Assembly (NCBI GenBank): GCA_942490855.1
Contig: CALNYS010000004.1
Span: forward strand, 124,001 to 188,000
Reading direction: 5' to 3'
Length of the DNA stretch: 64,000 nucleotides
Source: CALNYS01 sp942490855
GTDB taxonomy: Bacteria; Planctomycetota; Phycisphaerae; Phycisphaerales; UBA1924
The stretch's first letter is position 1; each line of letters opens with the position of its first letter. Shown one piece after another: positions 47,088 through 56,776 of this stretch. The notes under the pieces are model-generated. The model was not told where the DNA came from and ran no database searches. It worked only from the letters and a program-made list of their open reading frames with translations. The position numbers were made by a program, and so were the translations under genes.

Positions 47088-47294
47088 ATGAGCGAACGCA
47101 CAACCGCAAACCTGAAACGCACCATCGCCTTCACGGCGATCGCAGTGGCCCTGGCCATGACCCCGGGTTCCGCTCACACGGACGCCCCGGCGCGTGAGGG
47201 CGCCGGTGACGCGTCCACCCAGCTGGCCGACCGCACCCTGGTCCCCCGGCGCATCCGCTTGATCATCAACTACAAGCGCCCGCGCCTGGCCTAA
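47088..47294 (+). CDS. Small exported protein
   Basis: A possible 68-residue protein: an N-terminal signal-like segment (about 10-28, IAFTAIAVALAMTPGSAH), an Ala/Gly/Asp linker and a basic tail (RIRLIINYKRPRLA). It is not recognised. A TATATG element sits only two bases before the ATG and no ribosome-binding site is visible, so it might be leaderless or not translated. It is divergent from the sigma gene at 46903. Confidence 0.45.
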   Translation: MSERTTANLKRTIAFTAIAVALAMTPGSAHTDAPAREGAGDASTQLADRTLVPRRIRLIINYKRPRLA

Positions 47295-47304
47295 GCCAAC
47301 CCGC

Positions 47305-47859
47305 TCACATCCGGAAACGACGCACGACGTCGATCGCCTTCGGCGCCAGCACCGCGGCGAGGGCGATCTTCAGCGCGCCGCCGAACAGGTACGGCAGCAC
47401 CCCGACCGCCCAGGCGTCAGCGCCGAACACCAGCGCCAGCCACGCGCCGCCGCCCGCGAGGATCAACGCCGTGGCGCCGACCATCGGGAACACCACCGTG
47501 GACGCACGGGCCATCAGCCCGCGGTCCCGCGCGACGCCGACCAGCCACGCCGCCGGCACGAACGCCAGCAGGTACCCCGCCGTGGGCCCGGCAAACGCGA
47601 CAGGCCCGCTGAGGAAGCCCGAGAACACGGGCAAGCCGACGGCGCCTTCAAGCAGGTACAGCACCACCGCGGCCGCGCCGAGGCGGGCGCCAAACGCCGC
47701 GCCCACCAGCAGCACCGCGAACGTCTGCATCGTCATCGGGACCGGACCCACCGGCACCGCGATCTGCGCGCACGCCGCGATGAACAGGCTCCCCGTCAGC
47801 GCAAGCGCGAAGGGGCGGGCGAGAGAGGACGACGCGGTGTGGACAGTGGCGGTAGTCAT
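47305..47859 (-). CDS. bioY: Biotin transporter substrate-binding subunit BioY
   Basis: A 184-residue membrane protein with six hydrophobic helices. It is the S-component that binds biotin in the energy-coupling factor transporters, or acts alone in some bacteria. Diagnostic blocks are QIAVPVGPVPMTMQTFAVLL, YLLEGAVGLPVFSGF, GPTAGYLLAFVPAAWLVG and the C-terminal PYLFGGALKIALA. No ECF ATPase or T-component is nearby. It follows queD on the same strand after 87 bases. Confidence 0.93.
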   Translation of the reverse strand: MTTATVHTASSSLARPFALALTGSLFIAACAQIAVPVGPVPMTMQTFAVLLVGAAFGARLGAAAVVLYLLEGAVGLPVFSGFLSGPVAFAGPTAGYLLAFVPAAWLVGVARDRGLMARASTVVFPMVGATALILAGGGAWLALVFGADAWAVGVLPYLFGGALKIALAAVLAPKAIDVVRRFRM

Positions 47860-47946
47860 GGCGAAATACTCATCCCTCACCCGCCCCGCGTCAACACAAC
47901 CCAGCGAGCGCACCCCAAAGCCAGGTATTGAAATCCCTGGGATCCC

Positions 47947-48309
47947 TCACCCCCCGCGATACTCGCACCGGCTCGTGCACGTCTCGTACACGACCACCTC
48001 CGCCAACAGCGGGAGCTCCGGCGCCAGCTTCCGCCAGATCCACCCCGCGATCACCTCGCTCGTCGGGATCTCAAGCCCCTCGATCTCGTTGAGCACCCGG
48101 TGGTCGAGCGCCTCCTCGATCGGAGCCGTCGCCTTCTTGATGTCCCCGTAGTCGATCAGGTACCCCTTGGCGGGGTCCATCTCGCCCTCGACCACGATCT
48201 CCACCTTGAACGAGTGCCCGTGCATCCGCCGGCACTTGTGCCCCTCAGGGAAGCACGGCAGGAAGTGCGCCGCCTCGAACCCGAATGTTTTCGCCAGCCG
48301 AACCCGCAT
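47947..48309 (-). CDS. queD: 6-carboxy-5,6,7,8-tetrahydropterin synthase QueD
   Basis: A 120-residue zinc enzyme making 6-carboxytetrahydropterin from dihydroneopterin triphosphate, an early step of queuosine synthesis. The catalytic and zinc features are visible: FEAAHFLPCFPEGHKCRRMHGHSF (split: AAHFL His, the C in KCRRMHGH and the HGH zinc ligands), DYGDIK, LDHRVLNE and the C-terminal VYETCTSRCEY glutamate. ATG at 48309 follows GAGGAG 5 bases upstream. It begins 9 bases after queE. Confidence 0.95.
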   Translation of the reverse strand: MRVRLAKTFGFEAAHFLPCFPEGHKCRRMHGHSFKVEIVVEGEMDPAKGYLIDYGDIKKATAPIEEALDHRVLNEIEGLEIPTSEVIAGWIWRKLAPELPLLAEVVVYETCTSRCEYRGG

Positions 48310-48318
48310 CGTCACTCC

Positions 48319-49002
48319 TCACACGCCGCGCGTCTGCGGGTCCCAGATGAACTTGTGCAGCTGCGGCTGCATCACCGCCCGCGAACCATCCTCAAGCATC
48401 CACTCCGCCAGCTCCCGCATCGGGAGCCCCCGCATCCCCAGGATCTCCAGCCCCCGCGGCTGCTCGTTCACGGGCGAGAACAGCACCGCCGCCACCCTGT
48501 CGTGCAGCTCGTGCTCGGCGCACACGCCCTGCGCATAGTCGTAATCCTGACGGTCCCCGATGACGAACTTCACCTCGTCCCGCGTCGTCAGGCGCTCGAT
48601 GTTCGCCCAGTCCATCCGCTCCGCCTCGCCCGAGCTGGGCGTCTTCACATCCATAATCCGGATCGCCCGCGGGTCGCACAGCGAGATGTCGCACGCGCCG
48701 CTCGTCTCGACCAGCACCGTCTTGCGCAGGTCCGCCAGCTCCTTCATCAGCACCGCGACCCGCGGCTGCAAGAGCGGCTCGCCCCCCGTGATCTCCACCA
48801 GATCGCACGGGTGCGCCGCGACCTCATCTACCACCGACGCGATCTCCCGCGTGTCGCCCTCTTTGAAGGCGTACTCGGTATCGCAGTACGAGCAGCGCAG
48901 GTGGCACCCCGACAGGCGCACGAACACACACGGGCGCCCGATGAACGTGGACTCGCCCTGGATCGAATAGAAAATCTCGTTGACCCGCAGCGTCTCGGCC
49001 AT
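48319..49002 (-). CDS. queE: 7-carboxy-7-deazaguanine synthase QueE
   Basis: A 227-residue radical SAM enzyme that rearranges carboxytetrahydropterin to 7-carboxy-7-deazaguanine. The N-terminal EIFYSIQGESTFIGRPCVFV and the cluster motif CHLRCSYCD (C-x3-C-x2-C, here SGCHLRCSYC) are diagnostic, as is EITGGEPLLQ. ATG at 49002 begins the conserved region; an upstream open frame is not protein-like. It is followed at once by queD; QueC and QueF are not in the window. Confidence 0.95.
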   Translation of the reverse strand: MAETLRVNEIFYSIQGESTFIGRPCVFVRLSGCHLRCSYCDTEYAFKEGDTREIASVVDEVAAHPCDLVEITGGEPLLQPRVAVLMKELADLRKTVLVETSGACDISLCDPRAIRIMDVKTPSSGEAERMDWANIERLTTRDEVKFVIGDRQDYDYAQGVCAEHELHDRVAAVLFSPVNEQPRGLEILGMRGLPMRELAEWMLEDGSRAVMQPQLHKFIWDPQTRGV

Positions 49003-49028
49003 AGGGCCAGTGTAGGCCCCACGCGGGG

Positions 49029-50102
49029 TTATGCCCCGGGAGCCGCGTCCGCCCGGACCTTCGCCTCGAGCCGGTCGAGCAGGTCGCCCGCCGACTCGTC
49101 GCCCGCCCGCGCCGCGCGCGAGGCGTACACGATCGCCTCGTCGATCATCCCCGCCCGCTCGTACCACTGCGCCGCCTCGCACAGGATCTCACCCAGCGGG
49201 TCGCCCGTGACCAGCGCCGAAGCGTCGGCGTACAGCTCCGCCGCGTCGGCCGGCCGCGCCATCAGGCCCAGCGCCAGCGCCATCTCGCGCAGCGCCATCG
49301 GCTGACGCGCACGCTCGCTGGGAGAGAGCCCCATAAGCATCGACAGCGCCCGCTCCGGGTTGTTGTCCCGGCGCTCGATCCGCGCCTCGATGATCCGCCA
49401 CGGGACCGAGTCCGGGTTGATCTCCCGCGCCCGACCGATGTGCCCGCGAGCCACCGACAGCTTGTTCTCTTCCAGCGCCAAGTCCGCCAGCACGCCCCAC
49501 GCCACGTCCAGCGACGGGTCCAGGTTCGCCGCCAGCAGCAGGTTCTTCTTCGCCTCGTTGGGCTTGTTCAGCTTGCGCTGCACCTGCGCCAGGTACAGCG
49601 GGTACCGCGCGTCGCTCGGGTCGAGCGTCTGCGCCTGCCAGTAGTGCTCCTCCGCGTCGTCGAGCAGCCCGGCGACGTTCGCCACCGTCGCCGCGTCAAA
49701 GCGGATCTCCGGCGCGTCCGGCCCGATCGCGATCGCCGCCACGAACTCGTCGTGCGCGCCCGCCGCGTCGCGCTGCCCCAGCAGCGCCTCCGCGTACGCC
49801 AGACGCAGGTCCTGATCCATCGGGGCGTTCTCGACGGCGCTCCGCAGCAGCGAGCCGGCCTTGCCGTACTCGCCCTGGTTCAGGAAGACCCGCGCCGAAC
49901 GCAGGACCTCCTCGATCGCCAGCGCGCTGGGCGGGGTCCCGCCCGTCGTCGCGCTCGCGCCCGCCTGCTCGGGGCCGCCCTGGAGCGCCTGGCGCACCAC
50001 AAAGACCGTCCCCAGCACGACCACCAGCGCCCCGACCGCCAAAGAGGCGCCGAGCACCGCCCGTTTCGTCCCGCCGCCAGTGCTTGTCCCTGTGTCGCTC
50101 AT
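49029..50102 (-). CDS. Membrane-anchored TPR protein
   Basis: A 357-residue protein with a short N-terminal cytoplasmic tail, one membrane helix (about 15-37, VLGASLAVGALVVVLGTVFVV) and about eight tetratricopeptide-type repeats (for example GEYGKAGSLLRSAVENAP and DAEEHYWQAQTLDPSDARYPLYL). No enzymatic domain is present; such proteins usually scaffold protein complexes. It lies 26 bases upstream of queE and diverges from valS with only 40 bases between start codons. Confidence 0.85.
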   Translation of the reverse strand: MSDTGTSTGGGTKRAVLGASLAVGALVVVLGTVFVVRQALQGGPEQAGASATTGGTPPSALAIEEVLRSARVFLNQGEYGKAGSLLRSAVENAPMDQDLRLAYAEALLGQRDAAGAHDEFVAAIAIGPDAPEIRFDAATVANVAGLLDDAEEHYWQAQTLDPSDARYPLYLAQVQRKLNKPNEAKKNLLLAANLDPSLDVAWGVLADLALEENKLSVARGHIGRAREINPDSVPWRIIEARIERRDNNPERALSMLMGLSPSERARQPMALREMALALGLMARPADAAELYADASALVTGDPLGEILCEAAQWYERAGMIDEAIVYASRAARAGDESAGDLLDRLEAKVRADAAPGA

Positions 50103-50142
50103 CAGACTCCCCAGAATACCGCCCCGCTACACTGACCGCCCC

Positions 50143-53100
50143 ATGGCGAACGACTCCACTGCTTCTTCTATCGGAACTCAGACGGGCGACGTTCAGCGCG
50201 GTTCGGCGTCCCCGATGCCCTCCGCCTACCAGCCCGCCGACCACGAACCCAACGTGCGCGCCCGCTGGACCGCAGCGAATGCATTCGCAGCAGGCGCGGA
50301 CGCGGTTCTGTCAGGCGAAAAAAAGCCCTACTGCGTCCTCATCCCGCCACCCAACGTCACCGCCAAGCTCCATCTGGGCCACGCCCTCAACAACACCATC
50401 CAGGACGTCCTCGCCCGGCGCAAGCGGATGCAAGGTTATGAGACCCTCTGGATGCCCGGCGCCGACCACGCCGGCATCGCCACCCAGACCGTCGTCGAGA
50501 AAAAACTCCTCGAGACCGAAGGCAAGAAGCGCACCGACTACGACCGCGACCAGTTCGTCGCCCACGTCCAGGCCTGGAAAGACCAGCACGAGGAAGAGAT
50601 CAAGCAGCAGCTCCTCGCCATGGGCTGCTCCTGCGACTTCGACCGCTGGCGCTTCACCATGGACGAGCAGTGCGCCCGCGCCGTGCGCGAGTCCTTCTTT
50701 AGGCTGTTCAAAGAAGGCCTCATCTACCGCGGCAAGCGCCTCGTGAATTGGGACCCCGTCACCCAGACCGCCCTCGCCGACGACGAGGTGGACATGAAGG
50801 AAGTGCAGGGCAACTTCTACTACCTGAAGTACCCGCTCACCGAGCCCTTCACCGACGCCGACGGCACGCGCTGGGAACACGTCACCGTCGCGACCACCCG
50901 CCCCGAGACGTACTTGGGCGACACCGCCGTCGCGATGAACAAGCGCGACCCCCGCGCCGCCGCCCTCGTGGGCAAGACCGTCACCCTCCCCCTCGTCGGG
51001 CGCGTCATCCCCATCATCGAGGACGACTACGTCGTGCTGCCCGCCGAGGACCCCGACGCCCCGGGCGTGGACGTCAAGGCCAAGTACGCCACCGGCTTCC
51101 TCAAGGTGACGCCCGCGCACGACCCCAACGACTGGGAGATCGGCATCCGCCACTCCCTCGAACCGATCAACGTCATGGCGCCCGACGGCTCCATCTCCGA
51201 CCAGCACGGCTGGGAAGACGTGGGCGACGCGGGCGAGTTCGTGGGCCTCTCGCGCGAAGACGCGCGTAAAACAACCGTCGCGAAGCTCGACTCGATGGGC
51301 CTCGTCGAGAAGGTCGTGGACTACTCCCACTCCGTCGGGCACTCCTACCGCTCGCACGCGATGATCGAGCCCTACCTCTCCGACCAGTGGTACGTGAAGG
51401 TCACCGACGACCGCCTCCGTGGCTCCGCCCAGCGCGCCCTCGAAACCGACCAGCGCTCCAGCGACACCTTCCCGGCGCAAGCAGGAACCACCGGCGACAA
51501 CGCCCTGCGCTTCCACCCCGACCGCTACGCCAAGACCTACGAGCAGTGGCACGACAACCTGCGCGACTGGTGCATCAGCCGCCAGCTGTGGTGGGGGCAT
51601 CGGATTCCGGTGTGGCGCATCAAATACGCGTTCGAGCCCGAAAAATGGCTGCTCGACGAAAACGGCAACGTTGACCCCGAGAGCTGCTACAGCGAGCACT
51701 ACACGCCCGAACAAGCGCTAGAACAGCACAAGTCTGATCTACTCATGGACTGGGAAGAGCTCTTCATCGAGAGCGCTCCTTCCTCAGCCTCCGGAAAGCG
51801 GGCGAGGTCTCGAGGATGACATACACATAAAGTGGGAATCTGAAAGCGTACTTGCCATCTGTGCAAAAACCGAGGATGCGAATCAGCGCATTCAACAAGT
51901 GCGCCGTTTCTACCTCGACAACCAAAAGTATCTCGTTCAGGCCGGGAGCCTTCCGTACCATTCCGAGAAGGATAACTCGCACCTCATATACAATGATCCC
52001 ATACCAGCAAAGTGGGGCGGCAACGAAGAGCCTCGTCCCGCATGGATCATCGGAGGTGTATTAAAAGGGTGCGTTGAGCTTGAACGCGACCCCGACGTCC
52101 TCGACACCTGGTACTCCTCCGCGCTCTGGCCGCTCTCAACCATGGGCTGGCCCGACGACACCGCGCTGCTCAAGGCGTTCAACCCCACGAACGTCCTGAC
52201 CACCGCGCGCGAGATCATCACGCTGTGGGTGTCGCGTATGGTCATGTTCAACCGCTTCTTCAAGGAGCAGGACTCCGGCGTCGCCGACGTGCCCTTCCAC
52301 CACACGTTCATCCACGCGATGATCCAGGACGGCGAGGGGCGCAAGATGTCCAAGTCCCTGGGCAACGGCGTCGACCCGCTCGACATCATCCACTCCCACG
52401 GCTCCGACGCCATGCGCTTCACGCTCTGCCAGATGACCACGCAGACGCAGGACGTGCGCATGCCCGTCGAGCACGACGAGAAAACCGGGCGCAACACCTC
52501 ACCCAAGTTCGACCTCGGCAAACGCTTCTGCAACAAGCTCTGGAACGCCTCGCGCTTCACCATGATGATGCTCGCCGAGAGCGACGCCGACGCGAGCGAC
52601 GAGGAGCCCACGCTCGCCGACCGCTGGATGCTCTCGCGCCTCGCCGGCGCAGCACGCGCCGTGGACGCCGCCCTCGAGGACTACCAGTTCTCCGCCTACG
52701 CCGAGGCGATGTACGACCTGCTCTGGCGCGACTTCTGCGACTGGTACCTCGAAGCCGTCAAGCCGACGGTCAAGTCCAACCGCACGCAGCAGACGATCCT
52801 GCGCACCACGCTCGACGCCATCCTCCGCCTGCTCCACCCCGCGTGCCCCTTCGTGACCGAGGCGATCTACGAGCACCTGCGCGCCGCGCCGCGTCCCGGC
52901 GCCATCGCCGCGATGGAACTCGACGACCCGCCCGCGGACGCCCCCCTGCTGTGCCGCGCGGGCTGGCCCAAGGTGGGCGATTCGCACCTCGCCCCCGACG
53001 TCGAGGCGCGCTTCGACCAGCTCCGTTCGCTCGTCGAGGCGATCCGCGAGGTGCGCACGGCGCAGGGCCTCTCGCACAAGGTCGCGCTCACCCTGCACGC

Positions 53101-53461
53101 CGACGGCAACCTCGCCCGCCGGATCAGCGAAGGCGACGGGCTCGTCGAGACGATCGCGAATCTCGAGAGCGTCACCACCGACCCCGCCGAGGGCGCCGCG
53201 CTGACGATGGCCTTCGAGGGCGCCGAGCTGAAGCTGACCGGTCACGCCGCCAGCGCCGAGGACGCGGGCGCTCAGAAAGAGCGCCTGACCAAGCAGATCG
53301 AGGACCTGAGCAAATCCATCAAGGCTCTCGAGGGGCGCCTGAACAACCCCGGCTACACGCAGAAGGCGCCGGAGAAGCTCGTCAACGAAACCCGGGCGCA
53401 GCTGCAATCCCAGAAGGACGAGCTCGCCGCGGCCGAAGCGGCGCTCGCGGCGCTGGGCTGA
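50143..53461 (+). CDS. valS: Valine--tRNA ligase ValS (single-base frameshift, unusual insert)
   Basis: An essential class I aminoacyl-tRNA synthetase charging tRNA-Val, about 1105 residues once corrected. HLGH (77-80), the CP1 editing domain with TTRPETYLGDTAVAMN, DWCISRQLWWGHRIPVW, DVLDTWYSSALWP, KMSKS (near 732) and the C-terminal coiled-coil arm are present. The first frame runs to a stop at 51819; protein-like sequence switches to the +1 frame in CTCCTTCCTCAG near 51780-51782, where one T too many explains the shift. Residues encoded by about 51700-52080 form a diverged insert with far more A/T than the flanks (codons ATA, AAA, CTA). The family is certain; the frameshift is probably sequence error. 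Confidence 0.92.
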
Positions 53462-54492
53462 TGCGCACGCCCGCGGTTCTCGCGCTGCTCGCCCTCGTTG
53501 GCTGCTCGTCGGGCCCGTCGGCCCCCGCCGGCCGGCCGGCCGCGGACGAACCGGCGAGCGCACAAACCCCCGCCCCCCCACGCGCCAGCGCCGTCCTCTC
53601 GGCGGAACCCTGGACGTACGAGGGCGCCCGCGGGCAGGTGGTGCGGACCCGCCACTACCGGATCTTCACGACCGAGTCCGACGCGCTGCTCGCCGGGCGC
53701 TTGCCCGCGTTCCTCGAGGACGCGCTCGAGCACTACCGCACCGCGATCGCCCCACTGCCCGAGCCCGAGCTGCGCCTCGACGCGTACCTCATGGACAACC
53801 GCCCGCAGTGGGCGCGCCTGACGCAGCGCCTGCTGGGCGATCGGGCGGCGCCCTTCCTGCGGATCCGTCGCGGTGGGTTCGCGACGCGGGGCATCGGCGT
53901 CTACTACGACCTCGGGCCCTTTGACACCCTCGCGATCGCCGCGCACGAGGGGTGGCACCAGTACACCCAGCGCGTCTTCCGCGAGCGCTTGCCGACCTGG
54001 CTCGAGGAGGGCCTCGCGACGTACATGGAGGGGCACCGCTGGAAGGGCTCGACGCCCGTTTTCCTGCCGTGGGCGAACCTCGAGCGGTTCGACCACCTGC
54101 GGGTCGCGCAGAGCGCCGGGGCGATCGCGCCGCTGGAGACCTTCATCCTCGGGCGGGGCGTGGCGAACGCGGGCGAGGACAGCGGGCTGGACTTCTACGC
54201 GCAGGCGTGGGCTCTGGCGCACTTCGTCGCCAGCGAGCGCCGGGCGGGGCTGGCGCGGATGCTCGACGACGCGGTGCGGGGGCGGATCAAGCTGACCCTC
54301 CAGCACCACGCCCGCGACACGCGCCAGACGATCCTGGGCGAGGAGGTCGTCGCCCGCGCGTACTTCGAGGCGTACTTCGGCGACCTCGGGACGGCCCAGC
54401 GGGATTTCGATCGGTTTCTCGAGGGCGTGACGGTGGCCGGGGCCCGCGACGACGTGGTTACTGGACGTCCCCCCGCCGCGCTTTCCCGGTAG
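53461..54492 (+). CDS. Predicted lipoprotein with HExxH zinc-peptidase-like motif
   Basis: A 343-residue protein with a lipobox (LVGC, Cys 15). The middle contains AAHEGWHQY, an HExxH zinc-metalloprotease motif, followed by LPTWLEEGLATYMEG, whose Glu is the usual third ligand in gluzincin-type enzymes (DUF1570/peptidase MA-like). YRIFTTESDALLAGRLPAFLEDALEHYRTA is the typical N-terminal part of this group. The start overlaps the valS stop by one base (TGATG), so expression is coupled. Substrate unknown. Confidence 0.82.
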   Translation: MRTPAVLALLALVGCSSGPSAPAGRPAADEPASAQTPAPPRASAVLSAEPWTYEGARGQVVRTRHYRIFTTESDALLAGRLPAFLEDALEHYRTAIAPLPEPELRLDAYLMDNRPQWARLTQRLLGDRAAPFLRIRRGGFATRGIGVYYDLGPFDTLAIAAHEGWHQYTQRVFRERLPTWLEEGLATYMEGHRWKGSTPVFLPWANLERFDHLRVAQSAGAIAPLETFILGRGVANAGEDSGLDFYAQAWALAHFVASERRAGLARMLDDAVRGRIKLTLQHHARDTRQTILGEEVVARAYFEAYFGDLGTAQRDFDRFLEGVTVAGARDDVVTGRPPAALSR

Positions 54493-54513
54493 CGGCTACA
54501 GTTTGGTTCCACG

Positions 54514-55002
54514 ATGTGCCCCATGACACCCCCATCGCGCGATATCGACCCGTCGGTGCTGAAGATCCGGGAAGCGTGCGCGGACGACGCGCCGGCCCTG
54601 GCCAAGGTGCTCGGGCGGGCGATCGACGTGCCGCCGCCGGCGAGCGACGGGCTCGAGCCGAGCAGCCGGGTGTGGCTCGCCGAGCTCGACGGGGGCGATA
54701 TCCCCGCGGGGCTGGTGGGGCTGCGGATGGTGCAGGACCACGCGGCGGAGGTGCACGACCTGTGGGTCTGCCCGGAGAGCCGGGGGCACGGCGTGGGCGT
54801 GCGACTGATGGAAACCTGCCTGGGGTACTGCCGGGACCACGGGGTCCTGAAGACGCTGCTGATGGCTGAGGACAACCAGACCGCGGCGATCCGGCTGTTC
54901 CAAAAAGTGGGTTTCCTGCTGGCGCGCACGCGCGCGACGGGGTCGGGCGAGCGGCTCGAGTTCTACATGGACCTGTACCGCGACGACAACGCCGAGGGTT
55001 AA
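54514..55002 (+). CDS. GNAT-family N-acetyltransferase
   Basis: A 162-residue acetyl-CoA-dependent acyltransferase. The acetyl-CoA binding motif A is VHDLWVCPESRGHGVGVRLMETCLGY, and the C-terminal motif B is DNQTAAIRLFQKVGF, with RLEFYMDL as the last strand. The substrate cannot be predicted. It follows the lipoprotein gene by 21 bases in the same direction. ATG at 54514 and at 54523 are both possible starts. Confidence 0.9.
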   Translation: MCPMTPPSRDIDPSVLKIREACADDAPALAKVLGRAIDVPPPASDGLEPSSRVWLAELDGGDIPAGLVGLRMVQDHAAEVHDLWVCPESRGHGVGVRLMETCLGYCRDHGVLKTLLMAEDNQTAAIRLFQKVGFLLARTRATGSGERLEFYMDLYRDDNAEG

Positions 55003-55009
55003 CTACTCG

Positions 55010-55284
55010 TAAATCTCTTGCCTTCAATGGCCTAGAGTCGTTTCGAGACATGACAGGCCCGAAAAGACGCGCATAGCCCCTTGCCCGGCAATCGGTTGCT
55101 AAGTACGGTGTCTCTCGGTGGTCGGCAGCGCTTTCGCGCGCTTGCCGGTGGGACCCGAAAATCAGTTGACTCTCGGATCCGTCCGCCCGGACGCCGCGTA
55201 TGTTTCGGCGTCAGCAACCCAGGCTTCCCTCTTACTCAACGCCCCAGACAGCGCAGCAATGCGGGTCTGGGGTTTTCTCTTTTT
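55010..55284 (+). ncRNA. Possible structured non-coding RNA or long 3' UTR
   Basis: About 275 bases without a convincing protein end in a strong plus-strand terminator at 55242-55284. The stretch contains several potential stems, including CGGCAGCGC with GCGC/TTGCCG (about 55123-55153) and GTCCG/CGGAC (about 55178-55190). It does not match tmRNA, RNase P, SRP or tRNA motifs. It may be the 3' UTR of the acetyltransferase gene rather than a separate RNA. Confidence 0.25.
55242..55284 (+). terminator. Rho-independent terminator
   Basis: CCCCAGAC (55242-55249) pairs with GTCTGGGG (55265-55272) around a 15-base loop and is followed by TTTTCTCTTTTT. The T-tract is on the plus strand, so it serves plus-strand transcription 240 bases past the acetyltransferase stop. 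The MFS gene on the minus strand ends at 55290. Confidence 0.78.
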
Positions 55285-55289
55285 GCTCT

Positions 55290-56504
55290 TTACGCCCGTC
55301 GCGAGAGCCGCCAGGCCCACCAGAGGGCGATCGCGACCCCGACGCCGACGATCCCGAGGGTGAGCGGCGTGAGCGTGTCCGGGCCCACCAGCCCCCCCGC
55401 CACGGCCGCGTGGGCGGCGAGGGCGGGGAGCGGGCCGGCGGTGTACCCGAGGCCGATGACGGTCTCGTGGGTCCCCCCGGCGTCCACCTCCGCCTTGCCG
55501 ACGGCCATCGCGTAGTAGATCCCCGCGACGTAGATGCCCCCGGCGCCGACGCCGAAGAGGGCGAGGCCGATGACGGCGATCGTGACGTTGGTCGCGGCGA
55601 CGGCGAGTGCGAAGCCGGCGAGCATGGCCGAGGCGGTCCAGACGACGGTGCGCCAGCGCCCGTGCCAGCCGTGCCACCAGCCGCAGACAAGGAACATGAC
55701 CACGCGGGCGCCGGCCCAGACGGAGGCGAGGCGGGCCGAGGCGGTGGCGGAGACGCCCATCGCGGCGAAGCGCGCCGGGAGGATGGGCTCGAGCGCGTTG
55801 ACGAGCACGTAGCTGAGGGTGAGCAGGACGCGGAAGACGGGGAGGAGGCGGTCGTAGACGGGCGGGTGCGGTTCGTGCGCGCCGTCGAGGTGTCGCGCGG
55901 GCTCGGCGGGCAGGGCGAGCGAGACGACGAGGGCGAGGGCGTGGACGATCGCCATGCCTGCGACGACGCCCAGCGGGTTGTCGTGGAGGAGCGGGGCCAT
56001 CGCCCAGAACGCGGCGAGGACGGCCGAGGACCACGCGAAGTTGAAAGCGCCCGTCGCGCGACGGAGCGGCGCGCCGGTGCGCCCGCCCGAGACGTAGGCC
56101 TCGACCACGGGCCAGAGGATTCCCGTGAGGGGGAGGTAGACGGCGGCCATCGTCCAGAACGCCCACTCGGCGCCGTGCGCGAGGTAGGGCAGGAGGCTCA
56201 CGCCCGCGAGGAGCGCGTTGACGATGAGGAGGATGCGTTTGGTGGTGAGGCGCGCCGAGCGCCGGGCGAGGGCGCGGATCATCGGCGCGGCCCGCCAGGC
56301 GCCGAGGGTGTAGGACGCGCCCATGACGAGCGCGAGCAGGAGGTTGCGCGCCTCGGAAAACGCGAGGACCTCGTGTGTGACGAAGAAGAGCCCGTTGGTG
56401 ACGGCGCCGGTGCCGAGGGAGGCGAGGACGGTGAGCGTCAGAACGGGCGCGAGTGGCGCGGCGGTGCGCGCCGGCGGAGCGGATTGTGCGGGTTGGTTTG
56501 CCAC
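55290..56504 (-). CDS. MFS-type transporter
   Basis: A 404-residue polytopic membrane protein with about twelve hydrophobic helices and a central hydrophilic loop (AEPARHLDGAHEPHPPVYDRLL), the usual Major Facilitator plan. ASYTLGAWRAAPMIRALARR fits the loop between helices 2 and 3. The substrate is unknown; similar proteins are annotated only as MFS. The start is GTG at 56504. It is transcribed alone, toward the terminator at 55242-55284 on the other strand. Confidence 0.8.
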   Translation of the reverse strand: MANQPAQSAPPARTAAPLAPVLTLTVLASLGTGAVTNGLFFVTHEVLAFSEARNLLLALVMGASYTLGAWRAAPMIRALARRSARLTTKRILLIVNALLAGVSLLPYLAHGAEWAFWTMAAVYLPLTGILWPVVEAYVSGGRTGAPLRRATGAFNFAWSSAVLAAFWAMAPLLHDNPLGVVAGMAIVHALALVVSLALPAEPARHLDGAHEPHPPVYDRLLPVFRVLLTLSYVLVNALEPILPARFAAMGVSATASARLASVWAGARVVMFLVCGWWHGWHGRWRTVVWTASAMLAGFALAVAATNVTIAVIGLALFGVGAGGIYVAGIYYAMAVGKAEVDAGGTHETVIGLGYTAGPLPALAAHAAVAGGLVGPDTLTPLTLGIVGVGVAIALWWAWRLSRRA

Positions 56505-56555
56505 GGGGCGCGGCGGATCGTAGCATCAGGGGTCCGGGGCGAGGCCCCGGTGTAT

Positions 56556-56629
56556 GCGCGTGTAGCTCAACTGGATAGAGCGCAGGCCTCCGAAGCCTGA
56601 GGTTACAGGTTCAAGTCCTGTCACGCGTA
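56556..56629 (+). tRNA. tRNA-Arg(CCG)
   Basis: A 74-base tRNA. Acceptor arms GCGCGTG and CACGCGT pair (G1-U72 wobble), with discriminator A. The D-arm is AGCTCAACTGGATAGAGC, the anticodon stem CAGGC/GCCTG encloses CTCCGAA giving anticodon CCG, and the T-arm is ACAGG-TTCAAGT-CCTGT. CCA is not encoded. Confidence 0.95.
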
Positions 56630-56647
56630 CTTTGTGAGAACGTCTTT

Positions 56648-56670
56648 AAGCCCGGCGTGGGCTTTTTTTA
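56648..56670 (+). terminator. Rho-independent terminator after tRNA-Arg
   Basis: AGCCC (56649-56653) and GGGCT (56659-56663) enclose a 5-base loop and are followed by TTTTTT. It lies about 20 bases past the tRNA. Confidence 0.8.
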
Positions 56671-56776
56671 TGCGCTGAGCTCTGTGCACGCTTCCACCGT
56701 TGCGCATCGAGCAGCGGTGCATGCCTGCGAACACGACGCGCCTCCGGCGGGTCGTGGCACCCGGCTCTGGAATAGT

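Noticed and set aside
55200..56600. Plus-strand frame running into tRNA-Arg
   Set aside because: It is antisense to the MFS gene and low-complexity, and its end lies inside a tRNA.
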